A stretch of DNA of 64,000 bases, taken from Phaseolus vulgaris (taxonomy: Eukaryota > Streptophyta > Magnoliopsida > Fabales > Fabaceae). Shown in pieces: positions 47,593 to 59,345 of the stretch. The notes beneath the pieces are model-generated. The model had not been told where the DNA came from and searched no databases. It worked only from the letters and a program-made list of their open reading frames with translations. The position numbers and the translations under genes are program-made. Where the stretch lies: the NCBI RefSeq assembly GCF_000499845.2, contig NC_023757.2:37533314-37597313 (forward strand), in the 5' to 3' direction. Numbering within the stretch: the first letter of the stretch is position 1; every line of letters begins with the position of its first letter.

Positions 47593-47725
47593 AATATAGG
47601 CACTAGTAAGAGCCCAAAAACCCACAAAGAGCCCAAAAACAGAAAAGAGAAAAAATAGAATAGCTGCAGTAACAGAATAATATTCTAATACAAATACACT
47701 AACAGAATGATATTTTAACAAAAGG

Positions 47726-48711
47726 AAAGAAAGTGAAGGCAGAAAAAATTACAATTATTCTCAACAACAACAAAATTGTATCATTCAGAAATTATATTAT
47801 TTACAAAAAATATTAAAATATAATTTCTTATCTTTTTTTTTTCATCTCTGAATTGGAATTATGTATATGAAATCTTAAAAAAACGACTATATTTATATTT
47901 TTATCATGAAATTGCTTTATTTGAAAATCTAAAATTTTAACAGACTTTTCTAAAAATATATATTTTCTTTTACTTACACTGAATTATATTCTAAATTATA
48001 ATTGAATTGTGTATATATTTTTGTAGTTGCAATAAATAAAAAATATTATAATAGAAGAGATCAAACAAATTCTTATTAATTTTTATGTATTTGAAATTAT
48101 TCTCTTGAAAATATGATAACGACCTATAATTTATGAGTCAAATTTTTATATTAAATCGTCTTTTTTACACTCTAAGAAAAACATACTTACTAAAGTATGA
48201 ATTTAAAGTTGTTCTTATTTCATCTGTATAAAATTGTTGCCGACTAAAACTGTTTTGAAAATTGGATTTACAATTGATAATAACAGATGAAAAATACCTT
48301 AAATTAATATACAGTATATTTATTAAAAGATCACCATTATTTAATAATAAAAATTATTTGTTTTTGAAATATAAAAAAATCGATGGAACTTATAATATAT
48401 AACTATTTATATTAAAAGTTCTTTTTATGTAAATTATTTTTATAATTTATGCTATTAATTATTGGTGAGATCATAGTCTCTTTCCCTTAAAAAAAATAAA
48501 AATAAAACATTAAGTGTGGATGACAATAACTTTTGTCCAGCTACATTATATAATATTAATATTACCCATCGCATATAACTTTAGTTTTATTATTCAAACT
48601 ATTTATTTATGACTTAATTTAAATAAACATCCTCATGAAAAAAAATTAATACTAAAGTTATAGTATCTAAAATAATGTTTAGAGAATAACGGTTAGAGAA
48701 TTTATTATATT
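47726..48711. other. AT-rich spacer upstream of promoter copy 2
   Basis: 47,826-48,090 parallels 7,735-7,990. After about 48,090 the two units diverge, and roughly 600 bp here (to 48,700) have no counterpart in unit 1. No gene or repeat recognised in that part. Confidence 0.6.
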
Positions 48712-48765
48712 ACAAACTTTCCCGCTAAGTGAGTTGGCGCCCAAAATCCTCTCTTATATATAAAG
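48712..48765 (+). promoter_or_regulatory. E2F-like/TATA promoter, copy 2
   Basis: TTTCCCGC at 48,718-48,725, TTGGCGCCC at 48,734-48,742 and TATATATAA at 48,755-48,763, with the same spacing and sequence as copy 1. The upstream spacer is different, so the promoter is the left edge of the near-identical tract. Confidence 0.6.
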
Positions 48766-48800
48766 ACAGTAACAGTGAACAAAGAAACACAATTTCTAGC

Positions 48801-48884
48801 CATTCCAACTCTCCAATTTCAAGCGTCAAATGTACTCTTCTCTCTTCTGTAACTTACCATCTTTTTGGAAATCTCCAGAGTTGA
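48801..48884 (+). pseudogene. Start-less remnant of the 45-codon frame
   Basis: This matches 8,255-8,338 without a mismatch seen, but the sequence between the leader and codon 19, including the ATG, is missing: about 80 bp are replaced by a short ATTTCTAGC. If the frame in unit 1 was ever a real first exon, this copy has lost it. Transcription could still start from the intact promoter. Confidence 0.4.
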
Positions 48885-50753
48885 AACCAAATCCTACAGC
48901 GTGAAACTGAAACCCCGATTGAAATATTATGTTTTGGTCAATATCCAAGATCAGTTTGTTGGTATTGCTTTGATGATTCTCAATAAGGTTTTGTGGAATT
49001 ACATGATGTTTGCGTCGTGGGATAGAAGAGTTATTAAGAATTATTAGTAAGTGATCAATGTGCTTTTATCGGATTGTGATTCATTTACGCCGAATGTGAT
49101 TCTTTGTGATGATGGCGAGTTTTAAATCTTTTTTGTCTATGGATGAAATGAAAAACATAATAGTTCAGAAAGGCCAATTGATCCAGGTGTTGCATAGCAT
49201 TGAGCCTGGTATGACTTTCTCTTTGGCTTTTCATTCTTGAATTTATGGATTCATCTTCTCTAGTTTCTATAGCTTCTATTAAGAGCGCCTAGTAGGACTT
49301 TCTCTATTGGCTTTTCTTTCTTGAATTCATCTTGTCTAGTTTCTATAACTTCTATTAAGGGTGTCAATGGTTTTCTTTAATTCTTGGGCTTTACAACTAA
49401 CACAACCAATGAATCATTTGAAGGTATTTGAGTAATTTTGGACTTTGTCACCAACCATATGGGTTGAACTGTGAACTGGTTTCTCTACTGTAATATTTGG
49501 AAGTGTTTCTTGGAATCTTTCCGTGTTGTGTCGAGCCTATGAGCGGCTCCCTTGGTTTTGAAATTTTGAATTTACCTTAACCTTTCTATACTATGTCATA
49601 TCATCTCTTTAAAAGAGGTTAGCTTTCTCGAATCCCCATGATTCTTGTTCGGCTTTTATTGGAAGGCAATATAAATGTGGGCTGGTATCAGAAACAGTGA
49701 ATGGCGGTCCAGTGAAACTTTAGGTTTTATTATCTTTGCGGTTATTCTTTTGGCTAAACTTGAGGAGTGGGGTTCTTGTAGACAGGCACTATATGACTAT
49801 GAGAGGCTTTGACATTTGTGTTTGTGTCTTCGACTTTGATTATCTTCTTCTACATGTTGCAGTGACTTTCTACATGTTGCACTGACTTACTATGGATGTC
49901 TGTTGGATTGTGGAGGCAATTGCCGTAGATTATTGGACTTGTGAAGCTTTAGGTTTTATTATGTTTCCATTCACTATCTTATGTGCTTGATTTGAAATGG
50001 CTATATTCTCTCTTATTGGTTGAATAGTAGGAAGCTACACGTGTCAGTCACTGTGTGTCTAAGCTAGGGCGATTCTTAATTATGCTTATCCTTTATCTCA
50101 TGATCCCAACTATCTTCCAAAATGAGAATGTTCTCCATAATGACAGTAATATTTAGTTATATTTCCAATATGAGAATGAAAAACTATCTCTCAAGGCTAT
50201 GAGTGACCTATTCCAAAAGGAAAGCTCCAACATGAGAGCTCTATTTACTTCTTTCGGGTTGGGGTCTCAGTATTTGTGATAGGATATGGAAGCAGACTGT
50301 ATCTTATTTCTAACTATATTTCTCAATCTTAGTCCCTTGCTGATTTTGGTCTTTATTATTTAATGTTTTTGGACTTGATCACCTAACATATGGGCTGAAC
50401 TGTTGTTTATCTACAATAGTATTTCAAAGTGTTTTTGTAATCTTCTTCGTGCTCTTGGTTTTGAATTTGTGGCTTCCCTTGATATTTGTGAATTTTCTTA
50501 TTGTTTCTGTACTTTGTCATGTCATCTTTTTAAGAAGATTAGTTTTCTCAAATTGCCACGAGTCTTCTTGAGCTTTGCCACCAGTTAAACTTTAGGTTTT
50601 ATTAACTTTGCATTTATGATGCTGATAAAAAACATCTTTGCATTCATTATTTTCTTTGCTGTTATTCTTTTTGCTACTCTTGTGGAGTCGGAGTTCTTGT
50701 AATTGGGCCTTTGACTTTGATGATTTGATTATCTTCTACTTGTGTTGTACTGA

Positions 50754-51099
50754 ACTTTGAGCTTTGCCATGAGACTTCTTGAGCTTTGCCATGAGTCTTC
50801 GTGAGCTGCCATGAGTCTTTGTGAGCTGCCATGAGTCTTCTTGTGCTTTGCCATGAGTCTTTGTGAGCTGCCATGAGTCTTTGTGAGCTGCCATGAGTCT
50901 TCTTGAGCTTTGCCATGAGTCTTCTTGTGCTTTGCCATGAGTCTTCTTGAGCTTTGCCATGAGTCTTCTTCAGCTTTGCCATGAGACTTCTTGAGCTTCG
51001 TCACGAGACTTCTTGAGCTTTGCCATGAGTCTTCGTGAGCTTTGCCATGAGTCTTCTTGAGCTTTGCCATGAATCTTCTTGAGCTTTTACATGAAGGAT
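50754..51099. repeat. 22/20-bp minisatellite, about 16 units
   Basis: Counterpart of the array at 10,208 with ten 22-bp units, four 20-bp units and partial ends. The net difference of 24 bp equals two more 22-bp units and one fewer 20-bp unit in the unit 1 array. As there, the minus strand is open in all three frames (74-113 codons). Confidence 0.9.
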
Positions 51100-51279
51100 G
51101 TAGGGTTCAGGTTTTGGAAACAGTGGATGGAGATACAGTTAAAGTTTAGGTTTTATTATCTTTGCATTCATTATTTTCGTTGTTGTTATTCTTTTTGCTA
51201 CTCTTGTGGAGTGGGAGTTCTTGTAATTGGGCCTTTGACTTTGATGATTTGATTATCTTCTACTTGTGTTGTAGTGAAC

Positions 51280-51362
51280 TTTGAGCTTTGCCATGATTCT
51301 TCTTGAGCTTTGCCATGAGACTTGTTGAGCTTTGCAATGAGACTTGTTGAGCTTTTACATGA
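51280..51362. repeat. Short 22-bp minisatellite, about 4 units
   Basis: Same core as the main array, at the same module position as 10,758; one unit reads GCTTTGCAATGAG. Confidence 0.8.
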
Positions 51363-51427
51363 AGGATGTAGGGGTCAGGTTTTGGAAACAGCGGATGGAG
51401 ATACAGTTAAAGTTTAGGTTTTATTAT

Positions 51428-51468
51428 CTTTACATTTATTATGCTGATAAAAAAAAAATTGCATTCAT
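51428..51468 (+). mobile_element. Ultrashort LINE 3' tail with flanking duplication (5)
   Basis: TATTATGCTGATAAAAAAAA between TCTTTACATT and a reduced TTGCATT; direct counterpart of the tail at 10,905. Confidence 0.5.
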
Positions 51469-54298
51469 TATTTTCTTTGCTGTTATTCTTTTTGCTACTC
51501 TTGTGGAGCGGGAGTTCTTGTAATTGGGCCTTTGACTTTGATGATCTGATTATCTTTTTCTATTTGTGTTGGAATGAACACTTACCATGGATGTTTGTTG
51601 GACATATTGTGAAGCTTCAGGTTTTATTACTTTTCTACTCACTATTTTTCTTATTTGCTCGATTTGGAATGTCTACAGTTTCTCTTATTGGCTGGATAGT
51701 TGGAAGGTATTTCATTGTATGTATCTAAGCAAGAGTGATGCGTCTAGGTCCTCCATCATCTACCGTTATTGATTATAGTTTTCTTGAATTCATTGGCCTT
51801 ACAGGAAAGCTAAGCAATGAAGTGTGGTGTAGGATGTAAAAATGGTGGGTCGAAATTCTGTGGTGAAGCTAAATGTTTCTTTCACCAGGACATTGTTGTG
51901 TTCAACTGATTTAATTTTTAACTGGCTCAACTTGTCGGTTTGATTATAATCTTGTTTGTAACTTGTTGGTTTGATTATAATCTTGGTTGTATTTTGATAA
52001 TGTATGTTTCTAAGAGGCATTGTGGGATGAGAATGAGACAAGTACAGTTGAACTTTACTCTTTGATTTGATGGTTTGCTTCTTGGTTTGAAAAGTTCTAC
52101 TATTTAATTTTGATGACTTCTCTGCATAATTCTATAATATAGGTCTTTTGTTCTATATAGGTCTTTTGTTCTTTTAATAATTTTCCAAAACCTTTCGATT
52201 CATTATTCTTGATCCCGAACATATGGGTTGAGTTGTGAACTTCTTTGGACTTTTTGCATGTAACTCTTACGCTGAAATTAGTATAAGAATGATCCTGAAA
52301 TTGAAATTGTTTAAATGCTTCACTTTTGTTTCAACAATCTCCATATGTGTTTCTCGTTCCTTGAGTTTTGAAATTTGCATTTATTTGTTTGCAACACATT
52401 GAGTCTTTATCTGAGGTTTCTCTTTCAGTTGATTAACTCAACCAGTGATGGAATATAGTGGGACGACTAACATGTCTATTCAAGCAGTTATAGATTTTTT
52501 TTCTTTTTTTTCCTTTATTGTTTATTGAGTTGAGTGTTTTCAAAATATTTCTGTAGCCACTTGGGATTGAAAGTCCAACGTTATGCCTGACATTGGATAA
52601 TTGGACTTCTTTTATTAGTTTTCCAAACCGTTCATTTTTTTCATATTTGTTCTATTTGGACAGGAATTGTAGGTGAGAAAGATAATGGAGTTTTGGAGGT
52701 GAATTTGTTTAATATTTGTTCTATTTGGACAGGAATTGTATGTGAAAAAGATAATGAAGTTTTGGAGGTGAATTTGTTAATTCCAGTGAAAACGACGAAG
52801 AACTCTTGATAAAGTAATTTTCTTTGTTATTATATTTCTCTACCCAATCCAGGTGTTGCATTAATCCCTTTGCAGCATACAGAACTGTAACCGATCTTAA
52901 GTTTGTATGCAACGATGTTTTTGGAAATTTTGTGTCACAAACTTATTATTAGGAGACTACGACTTCCTTGGTTTTATCTGATCATTCTGGACTTGCTATC
53001 TTCTTCTGTGGGTTTTGGTTAGGTTTCAATTTTCAGTAATGTCTGGTATGTTGACAGTATTGGATTTCCTTGTTTGCATTTCAAAAACTGAACCAATCTC
53101 AAGGCATTACGCTTCTATAGTTGGAGTAGTATGAGACAACTTTGTTTCTCTGAAATTTAGAGAGTCTCTTTAATATTGCATGGTAATTTTTTTATACGAT
53201 GTACAAGTATATCCAGTTTTATTTGGATATTTTTTAGCAACAATGCTTTTGGAATAGGATTTGTTTGAGCGCTACCATGAGAAAGTTCAATTTGAAACGA
53301 CAACCACTCATAATAGCCTAATTTCTTCTATATGAGGTTTCCCCTTTTATTTAACTTCTAAGGAATTGATTACCAACATTAGGATTGAATTGTGATTTGT
53401 TTTTCTACAGTGGTTTATGATTGTATTCAAACAATGTTTGGATCTCATCGAACCTTTAATGAGTTGATTTCTGAGTTTAAGAATTCGTCTAATATTTTCT
53501 AAAATTCCTCCCATGGAACAAGTGTTTTAAGTTTTCTTGAATTTTTTCTATTTACCGGTAAGACAAGCAATGGATGTGTGAGGACATGTAGAAACATGCG
53601 GATCAATTAAAGCCTTAGTTTGTGTTAATTCGTGACTAGCTATTTGAATGCAGTTTTTTATGTGGTGACAAAGATCTATCAAAATAAAAAAATTGGTTTA
53701 GGATTTCCTCTCTATTTGATATTTTCAGATTTGATCACCAAATATAAGGATTTTCCGTTACCATTTGTTTTTCTGCAGTGATGTTTGCATTATGTTTCAT
53801 GCTACGTCTAATGGATCATGTTGTCTGGAAGGTTTTATGGCTCTTGGTAACAGGCTTTACAAGTGCTTCAGAGGATCAGTAGTTTCAGAGCTGATACCTA
53901 TTATCATAATTGTGTCTCGCAGTGTGAATTGTTCAAGTTTATTTATTTGCAAAAGGGATCAGTTCTCCAATAATTTTTGCAGAAGATTGGATGGCTAACA
54001 TTATTGTTCGTTCATTTGATCCAGTAAGAGCTCATTCTAGAAATGTGGACTTCTCTTTAAAAGCCTTTAGTATGTTTACTATCTTCAAAAGATATTTTTT
54101 CTGGATCTATTGTTTTGACAGAGCAGGTCTTCGAGGAAGTCACGGGTCTCTTAGATTTGGAATTGTTCAAGTACCATCAACATGATTTCATGATCTCTTA
54201 TGATTTCCCCTGAATTTTTGGTTGTTGTTTTGACAGGGTAGGGTTTGGGTAGAGTTTGGGTTTTTGGATTAGGAATTGTCCAACTACCAACAATGTGT

Positions 54299-54322
54299 AA
54301 ACCCTAAACCCTAAACCCTAAA
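54299..54322. repeat. Interstitial telomere-like insert (CCCTAAA)3
   Basis: Three and a half perfect units of the plant telomere repeat AAACCCT followed by a TA run. In the parallel copies at 13,015-13,070 and 21,625-21,660 the same place holds about 45 bp of ordinary sequence (ACAAGTTTGAAATATATGAT onward), so the insert replaced it in this unit only. Confidence 0.9.
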
Positions 54323-56094
54323 TATATATATATATATATATATTTTTGCTAGTTTTATTTTTCATTGAATTACTTAATTGCTTTATTAATATGATCATTT
54401 GATTATAAAATTATTCTTGGTAGTTATATAATTATTCATGGTTGTTTTATTACCTTTAATAGTTATTGTTGTTGGAAAAGTAATCTAGAAGTCCTTTGTT
54501 GGCTAATGATTCTCTAACATTTTTTTTTTAAATTTCATAGTAGTTGTATTTTGCTTTGACAATTTAGTTTAGTTTTTTTATTGATTCCTGCATCGACAAA
54601 TGAATTTTGAACTTGTTCTTGCATAATTTATCATGGGATAAAATGAATTGGTGGTGTAGGTTTGGAAAACAGTGGATCTGGACCCTGTGGAACTTTGGTT
54701 TTATTCTGTGTTTATTATTTTCTTTGATGCTATTATGCACGGATAAACTTGTGGACTGGGAATGCTTACCTCTTTATGACAGGCATTGTAAACGTCTGTG
54801 TCAGCCATTTAATTTTCTCTTTCTAGTTCACACTCAGACATTTCTTTCAGCAACTGAGTCATTTAATCGCAAAGAGAGTTTTGTTTCCTTTCATGTTCTT
54901 TGTTGTCAATACAACCTTTGTTTCTTTCTTATCAGCTATAGTATTTAATTCAATGCGATCTCAGGATGTGTTACTTGGAAGTGATGTGGTTATTCATTCG
55001 AGGATTGATGTGTTATTTGGAAGTGAGGTGAGGCTATCTGAATACCGGAAGGAGATCCATTCTCTTTGATGACAGATGCCTACTTGAGTTTGGATGTAGT
55101 TATTTATTTGATGACAGAGATCTATCATATGTAACTTTCTGTTAGTTCCTTTTCAACAGGGGATTCTGGTTGAGGATTAAAAAACATAAATTTGAATATT
55201 GTTTTTGTCTAATTATTGAAATATGACAAATCTAGCGGTTTGATATGTGAATATGTTGATTCTTTTTCAGCAAATCATAGGTTAGTAACAATAAAATGCT
55301 CAGGGAAGATGTCTCCCCTCTATTTGAAACTTTGTGGATTGAGCGTATTTTTCCAGACTGATATGTGAGGTAGGATGTGGAAACACTTACCAGGACATTT
55401 GTGAAGCTTTAGGTTTTGTTACCCTTACCATTCTTGTGTCTTTATTTGTGACTGACTAAACTTCTTGTTTGGATTCTAAGTTTTGGTTGGATTCATTGCT
55501 AACCTTGTAGTTTGACTGGCAGTCTGGCAATTCTTGTGGGTTTAGAGGTCGTGTAATTTGGGGAGGACTTGTCTGGCAGAATTTTTAACTACTTATATGA
55601 AGTACTGAATTAATAGTGAAAAAAAGATAAAAAAAATATATCATGGCTATTAAAAGTTTATGTTTCTTGTCCTGTTCAGCCATGACACTTGTGTGAACAC
55701 TTGCTTCTTTCTCTATTGCCCCATATGCATTTTTTTCACAATTTTTACTCTTTTTTAAGTTATCCATTTCTAAGTAATTTAGGCTTCTCGTAGCTTTTAC
55801 CAGTCCTGGATTCATAGTGAAATTTGAACCTTTTACATGGTGCAATTGAAATTAAGGAGTGAATTATTGATCTTTAGTTTTACAGTACTGAATTAATTTT
55901 GGATTTGCTTTGGTGTAGCAAATTTGAAAGGTCATTTTCTTAGTTATTACTTCATTTACTAAATAATCAAGAGCATTGGACAATTTGATTTTGTAGTGTT
56001 TTGTTTGCTGCATTGACAAATGAATCTTGCATTGTATTGTTTTTAATAGTTCTGGATTACATTCTGAATATGACATATGATGATCTCTTCTATC

Positions 56095-56610
56095 TTCCAA
56101 TATGAGAATGATCTGCAACATTAGAGTTGTATTTAGTTCTATCTCCAAAGGGAGAATGAGAAATTGAGAGCTCTATTTAGTTTTATCTCCAATTATCTCT
56201 AATATGAGAATGAGAAACAACAGTAGTTGGAATGTTTTCTGGCAATCTTCCTGTGCTATGATTCAGTTCTCTCTCCATATATGAGAATAAGAAAATGAGA
56301 AAGAGAAACAAGATTATTTGGAATGTTTTTTGTCGTAATCTTCTTGCACTATGATTCGGTTCTCTCCCAATATGCGAATGAGAAACAACAATATTTGGAA
56401 AGTTGTCATAATCTTCTTGCGTTATATGATTCGGTTCTGTCCCCAATATGCGAATGAGAAGATGAGAAACAACAGTATATGAGAGCTCCATTTAGTTCTA
56501 TCTCCAAATGAGAAACAACAGTACATGAGAGTTCTATTTAGTTTTATCTCTAATATGATAAAGAAGCGAAACAAAAGTATTTGGATTGTTCTCTTTGTAA
56601 TCTTCGTGTG
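56095..56610. repeat. Tandem repeat of about 75 bp, unit 2 copy
   Basis: Counterpart of the array at 26,040, with indels inside units (for example AGTTGTCATAATCTTCTTGC) that break the long minus-strand frame present in unit 1. Confidence 0.8.
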
Positions 56611-56771
56611 CTATGAGCAACGCCTCCCCTCGAGGCTATGGTAACGGGTGATGCCTCTCTATTCCAACATGAGATCTCTATATATTATGTGGAAGCAGAC
56701 ACCATCTTTTTGTCGTCTATATTTCTCAGCTCTTGCTGATTTTGCCGTGCTGTTTTCTTGATTTACCATGC

Positions 56772-58578
56772 TTTTTTTTATCAGCAAAGAATGAAATTAA
56801 ATTAAGAGGGATACAAAAGGGGTATCTCAACTCTTTTACATAAACCAAACCACATTAAGAATCTCCAAGAATAAAGAGATGAATAAACACCACAGAAGCA
56901 ATAGATAGATAATGTTTGTTGCATAAGTTAAACATCCTATTTCAGCTAGCACCGTGCTTGTATTGGAATGCTATAAGCACTGCAAACTGCAGCTACAAAA
57001 CCATCAAAATACACCAAAATTGGTTGTCTCCACCACCTCATTGACATTCCTTCTACCCAACTTGCAGTGGCACGATTGTAGCACTTGTCACAGAATTAAT
57101 CACTTCAATGCAGCATCTTCCATTCACTCCTTTTTGGACTTTGGCTTCTCCTTGTTTGCTCCTTTCAAGCTCACTTTTAACAGAAACCAAGTTCCTACTT
57201 GCCAAGGTCTATCTCGCACTTAGATTGGTTGGAGTTTACAACTTCGAGTTACATCCCCCAACATGTCTGAATCCCCACCACAACCTCTACTGCTACCATC
57301 TACATGTGAGACCACTAGTTGATCAGCAAACACACTTAGGGATTTCCACAACAACCAAAACACCACATAAAAAAACACAGTTTTTGTTTCCTGCATAAAG
57401 AACCCTGAACCAGCATACACCTTGCCTCTATTGGTCTGTTATAAGACACATCAAAACAGAATCTTTCATCATGTCCTTAACATTCCTTTTGACTCCCTTG
57501 CATACAAGCACATATGTCCTTTCCATCTTGCACTAGCTGCAGGCCGTGACAAACCCACCAACACCTCCAACCAACTATAAATCCAGTATAGGTCGTAGTC
57601 TTAAAACTCTTGGCACCTGGGAGTACTAATTATAACTTCTAATGCAAAGCATTGGATTAAGAATCCAGTCTACGAAAGAATAAGTAAAGAAATGCACCTT
57701 GTGTTTCATCCAAAGCCAGGATTTGAGTTGAGCCTTCTGAAACACCTCCTCCGCATCTACTAGCCCTTTTTTGAATACAATCAGGTTCCTTTGGTCCCAG
57801 ATACACCTAATAACAGATGCCCAAACACCTTTCCATACCAGGTTTTGCTTCTTACTAGCATTGCTCAGATAAAAACTCATAAAGTGCATAATTAAATCAT
57901 TTTGTTGAACAGAAGAGATACCTATCCATTTGAAGCACAAGGACCATACCCATTGTGCGTATTTACACTCCAAGAAGATATGTTGACAAGACTCCTCCTT
58001 AAGCTGACACATTGCACATAACGTAGATTCCATCATTACCCCTCTCCTACTCAAACTCACCCTTGTTGGGATTCTATCCAACAACACTCTCCAAGCTGTC
58101 ACGATCACATTTGGGAATGCCTTAGTCTTCCAAAGGAGATTAAACACATCGGATTGGGTTCCACGAGACTGCTTGGCAAGGCACTCATAAGCAGAATTCA
58201 CAGAAAAAAAAGGGCTGGTTCTTCCTTCCCCCACACCTGCACATCCACGTCATTCCTTCTCATTAGTGCCCCTGATAACAGTGTAAAGAGGTCTGCTTCC
58301 AGTGATGATTCCCACTCAAATCTGGCACGCCTCCATGTCAGCCTCCATCTCCAATCCGAATTAATCCACACGCCAACTTCACCCACCGTTTGCCCCTGTT
58401 TTAAGGATAGGGAGAACAGTCTTGGAAACAAGGATTTGAGATCAGAGCTCCCAACCCACACCTCCTCCCATAACTTTACTTTGTCTCCACACCCTAGTTT
58501 TCAGCTTAGTTCTTCTTGAAACCATCATTTTCCTCCTCCCTCCTTGCACACTTTAAAGAGATCTTTCCACCACCAAGA
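56772..58578 (-). mobile_element. 5'-truncated LINE 2
   Basis: Minus-strand LINE of the same family as LINE 1. Its 3' end reads TTTGCTGATAAAAAAAA on the minus strand (56,779-56,772 is the poly-A). Its 5' end falls in the CTTGGTGGTGGAAAG segment at about 58,580. There is no clear target duplication, and the flanking module sequence jumps from the equivalent of 26,763 to that of 27,928, so about 1.2 kb of target are missing. Confidence 0.85.
57629..58578 (-). pseudogene. LINE 2 zf-RVT and C-terminal region
   Basis: The spacer reads DLKSLFPRLFSLSLKQG and RWRLTWRRARFEWESS in one frame (58,461-58,198). After a frameshift a 202-codon frame (58,234-57,629) has the zf-RVT domain (SAYECLAKQSRG, LLWKTKAFPNVIVTAWR, CAMCQLKEESCQHIFLEC) and the C-terminus IRCIWDQRNLIVFKKG and AQLKSWLWMKHKVH. 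It is better preserved than LINE 1 but still lacks the RT core. Confidence 0.9.
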
Positions 58579-58610
58579 TTTTCAGCTTAGTTCTTCTTGA
58601 AACCATCATT
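58498..58610. repeat. 32-bp direct repeat at the LINE 2 5' junction
   Basis: TTTTCAGCTTAGTTCTTCTT and the next 12 bases occur at 58,498-58,529, inside LINE 2, and again at 58,579-58,610, just outside its 5' end, period 81 bp. Confidence 0.85.
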
Positions 58611-59345
58611 AGTCCAATTTTAATACATGATATGACAAATGGATTGAATTATGATATTGTCTCCTTGAAGCTTGAATTTATGATCGTGTCTCTGTGCGCT
58701 GTGATCTTAGTCACATTGGTGGTATAGACAAATTGAAAAGAAGGATCTTGGAGTCATTCCTTTCATTTTAGTAGTGGTAATTACCAAGAGCTCAAGACTA
58801 TTTGACTTCAATTTTTTCATTACAAAACTTTATTTTGTCTTTATTAGTTTCTTTCATTGAGAAATGAATTTTGAACTTGGGTTCTTGCAAAGCATCAATG
58901 TTCTTGCCTAATTTGTGTTGCAAGATTATTGATCTTTTGTATTGGAGTTCCAAAAATTATAGTCTACTCAAGACTAATTTCATGAGTCTTGACTTTGCTA
59001 TTCTTATTCGGAAGGTTTGTACTATGTATGTTTTGTCTTTTCTGATTTAAAGTGTTTTTCCTTGTTTTTATTTGTGTGGTTCAGACTGAATAAATGAGAT
59101 ACCGATTTTCTTGTTCTCCTCATGTTACATCAACCATTTTATTGCTACTTTTATTCATTTGCAAAGGCTCAGGATAATATTATTTCTTCAGATTTCTATG
59201 TACTTGATAGTAAATTTTTAGGTGTTGCATAGCGCCTGGTATGACTTTCTCTATTGGTTTTTCATTCTTGAATTTATGAATTCATCTTGTCTAGATTCTA
59301 TACTTCTATTAAGAGGACCTGGTATGACTTTCTCTATTCCTAACA
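58611..59345. other. Repeat mosaic continuing, unit 2
   Basis: Parallel to 27,928-28,640 with few differences; it includes another GGTGTTGCATAGCGCCTGG module start at 59,221. It ends at ACTTTCTCTATT, the same point at which the unit 1 copy is broken by the element at 28,640. No gene. Confidence 0.7.

Larger units (their letters stand above)
45664..47720 (-). mobile_element. Solo LTR (copia-like) split by two MULEs, TSD AAAGG
   Basis: Without the nested insertions it is about 310 bp. On the minus strand it starts TGTTAAAATATCATTCTG and has typical LTR wording (a TTGGGCTCTTTGTGGG segment and a CTCATCTTTTCTCTCTCTC tract). AAAGG flanks it at 45,659-45,663 and 47,721-47,725. The paralogous spacer at about 7,685-7,695 has AAAGAAAGGAATG with no insertion. 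The terminus opposite TGTTA is TCATGA rather than the usual CA, so that edge is less certain. Confidence 0.65.
49048..56771. repeat. Repeat mosaic, unit 2
   Basis: Paralogous to unit 1 in this order: 49,048-50,750 to 8,502-10,204 (almost identical); 51,083-52,260 to 10,561-11,740; 52,290-54,530 to both 19,640-21,870 and 11,800-13,260; 54,590-55,030 to 23,290-23,730; 55,060-56,771 to 24,720-26,760. It lacks modules A' and C of unit 1. No gene is supportable. Confidence 0.85.
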
